From: an uncultured Lentisphaeria bacterium
GTDB lineage: Bacteria > Verrucomicrobiota > Lentisphaeria > Victivallales > Victivallaceae
Assembly (NCBI GenBank): GCA_937888615.1
Contig: CALABZ010000139.1
Location: 1-29,356 of the forward strand
Reading direction: 5' to 3'
Length of the DNA: 29,356 bases
Both the position numbers and the translations under genes were made by a program. This document shows positions 28,821-29,356 of the stretch, one piece after another; the first letter of the stretch is position 1; each line of letters starts with the position of its first letter. The notes under the pieces are model-generated. The model was not told the origin of the DNA. It saw only the letters and a program-made list of their open reading frames with translations, and ran no database searches.

Positions 28821-29356
28821 TGTCGTCGTTTCCCTTCTGTTTCTGGAGAGTATGGATTTCGCTTTGAATCTGGAGTGCGAGTTTTTCGGCGGCTTCGGAC
28901 ATGGCGGCGGCGAAGTCCGGCGGGGCTTCGTTGCGATATTTGGCCGTGAATACGCAGGAATTGGTCAGTGTGGAAACATTCTGGCCGTCGGAGACGGAAC
29001 GGATGGTGTAGCTGACGCCGAGGATTGCTTCATGCCGTTTCAGGTCGATCCGCATGCTGAAAATACTGCCGCTGATGCGGATGCCGTTAATGAAAGTGCG
29101 GCGGAATCCGCTGGACTCCTGAATGGCCGGCTGATTGGTGCTGAACGCGGTCTGGAGGTAACGGGTGATCAGGTATTCGGGCTGTTGAATCCAGCGGTTG
29201 TAGCTGTCCACCTGGACCTGGTTTTCGCCGGTCAGGTAAGTCATTTGCGAACGGGTGGATTCGCTGGACTGGAACATGTCGACGAGAATCGGCAGGCTTT
29301 CCGGCATTTTCAGGCGGATGGTGGAGAGGTCGTAAAAGACGATTTCGTTGTAAGGT
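28777..29356 (-). CDS. ABC-type transport auxiliary lipoprotein (PqiC/MlaD-partner type), 5' end outside window
   Basis: The frame is open from the window end to a stop at 28777, about 192 residues. It begins with PYNEIVFYDLSTIRLKMPES and has QVDSYNRWIQQPEYLITRYL, both typical of the ABC_trans_aux (DUF330, PqiC-like) family: a tyrosine-aspartate opening, then a strand, then the R/W-P-x-x-L-I helix. The start, including a lipoprotein signal, should lie outside the window. Such lipoproteins sit in the outer membrane and work with MlaD/PqiB-type MCE proteins and an ABC transporter in lipid transport. The expected mlaE/F/D genes would lie upstream, outside the window. The C-terminus overlaps hpt by 44 bases and ends in a charged, low-complexity tail. 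Confidence 0.8.
   Translation of the reverse strand, partial: PYNEIVFYDLSTIRLKMPESLPILVDMFQSSESTRSQMTYLTGENQVQVDSYNRWIQQPEYLITRYLQTAFSTNQPAIQESSGFRRTFINGIRISGSIFSMRIDLKRHEAILGVSYTIRSVSDGQNVSTLTNSCVFTAKYRNEAPPDFAAAMSEAAEKLALQIQSEIHTLQKQKGNDDNVQTTAPAKDKNAD

Overview
The window most likely comes from an anaerobic, Gram-negative-type bacterium, and the best guess is Lentisphaerota (Victivallales) or a close PVC relative. Three things point there: a pseudopilin with the FTLIELLVVIGIIAILAA start that is hugely amplified in Lentisphaerae and Planctomycetes; double-membrane proteins (a TolC-like lipoprotein, an Mla/Pqi-type auxiliary lipoprotein, an ArnT-like transferase); and an anaerobe's oxygen and NO defence set. 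The taxon is an inference from gene content. No rRNA is present.

Layout. 1-932 (minus): a membrane-anchored unknown and a pseudopilin cut by the window edge. 1147-2913 (plus): an ArnT-like membrane glycosyltransferase. 2963-3143: a candidate small RNA unit with its own promoter and terminator. 3244-4527: rmuC, under a promoter covered by a perfect inverted repeat. 4636-6995 (minus): an oxygen-detoxification operon in the order desulfoferrodoxin, ferritin, flavodiiron protein, rubredoxin. 7250-9963 (plus): a GH78 alpha-L-rhamnosidase and a GNAT acetyltransferase. 9980-10570 (minus): a WrbA-like flavodoxin. 10731-10806: tRNA-Thr(CGU). 10915-12214: an AT-rich accessory patch with a HEPN-like DUF4145 protein and a small ORF, bracketed by two diverged copies of a 49-bp hairpin repeat. 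12396-13445 (plus): a double-GNAT fusion.

13463-18752 (minus): an operon reading TolC-like outer membrane factor, gltX, def, DUF1189-like membrane protein, CDC123/D123-like ATP-grasp. 18966-20991 (minus): an XRE regulator with a degenerate LexA-type C-terminus, a small membrane protein, and rsmI. 21251-24245 (minus): glycogen use, with a stand-alone CBM48 protein and alpha-glucan phosphorylase. 24397-26501 (minus): an Rrf2 regulator with cysteines and hcp (hybrid cluster protein), a likely NO-response pair. 26591-26953: a non-coding element with long imperfect inverted arms and two internal tetraloop hairpins. 26949-29356 (minus): a secreted C-type-lectin-like protein, hpt, and the 3' part of an ABC-transport auxiliary lipoprotein.

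The core genes are ordinary. The parts most likely to be new are the structured element at 26591-26953, the small RNA unit and inverted-repeat promoter ahead of rmuC, and the hairpin-bracketed accessory patch after the tRNA. Many starts were moved downstream of the longest reading frame to the ATG with a ribosome binding site. Promoters and terminators were found by eye.
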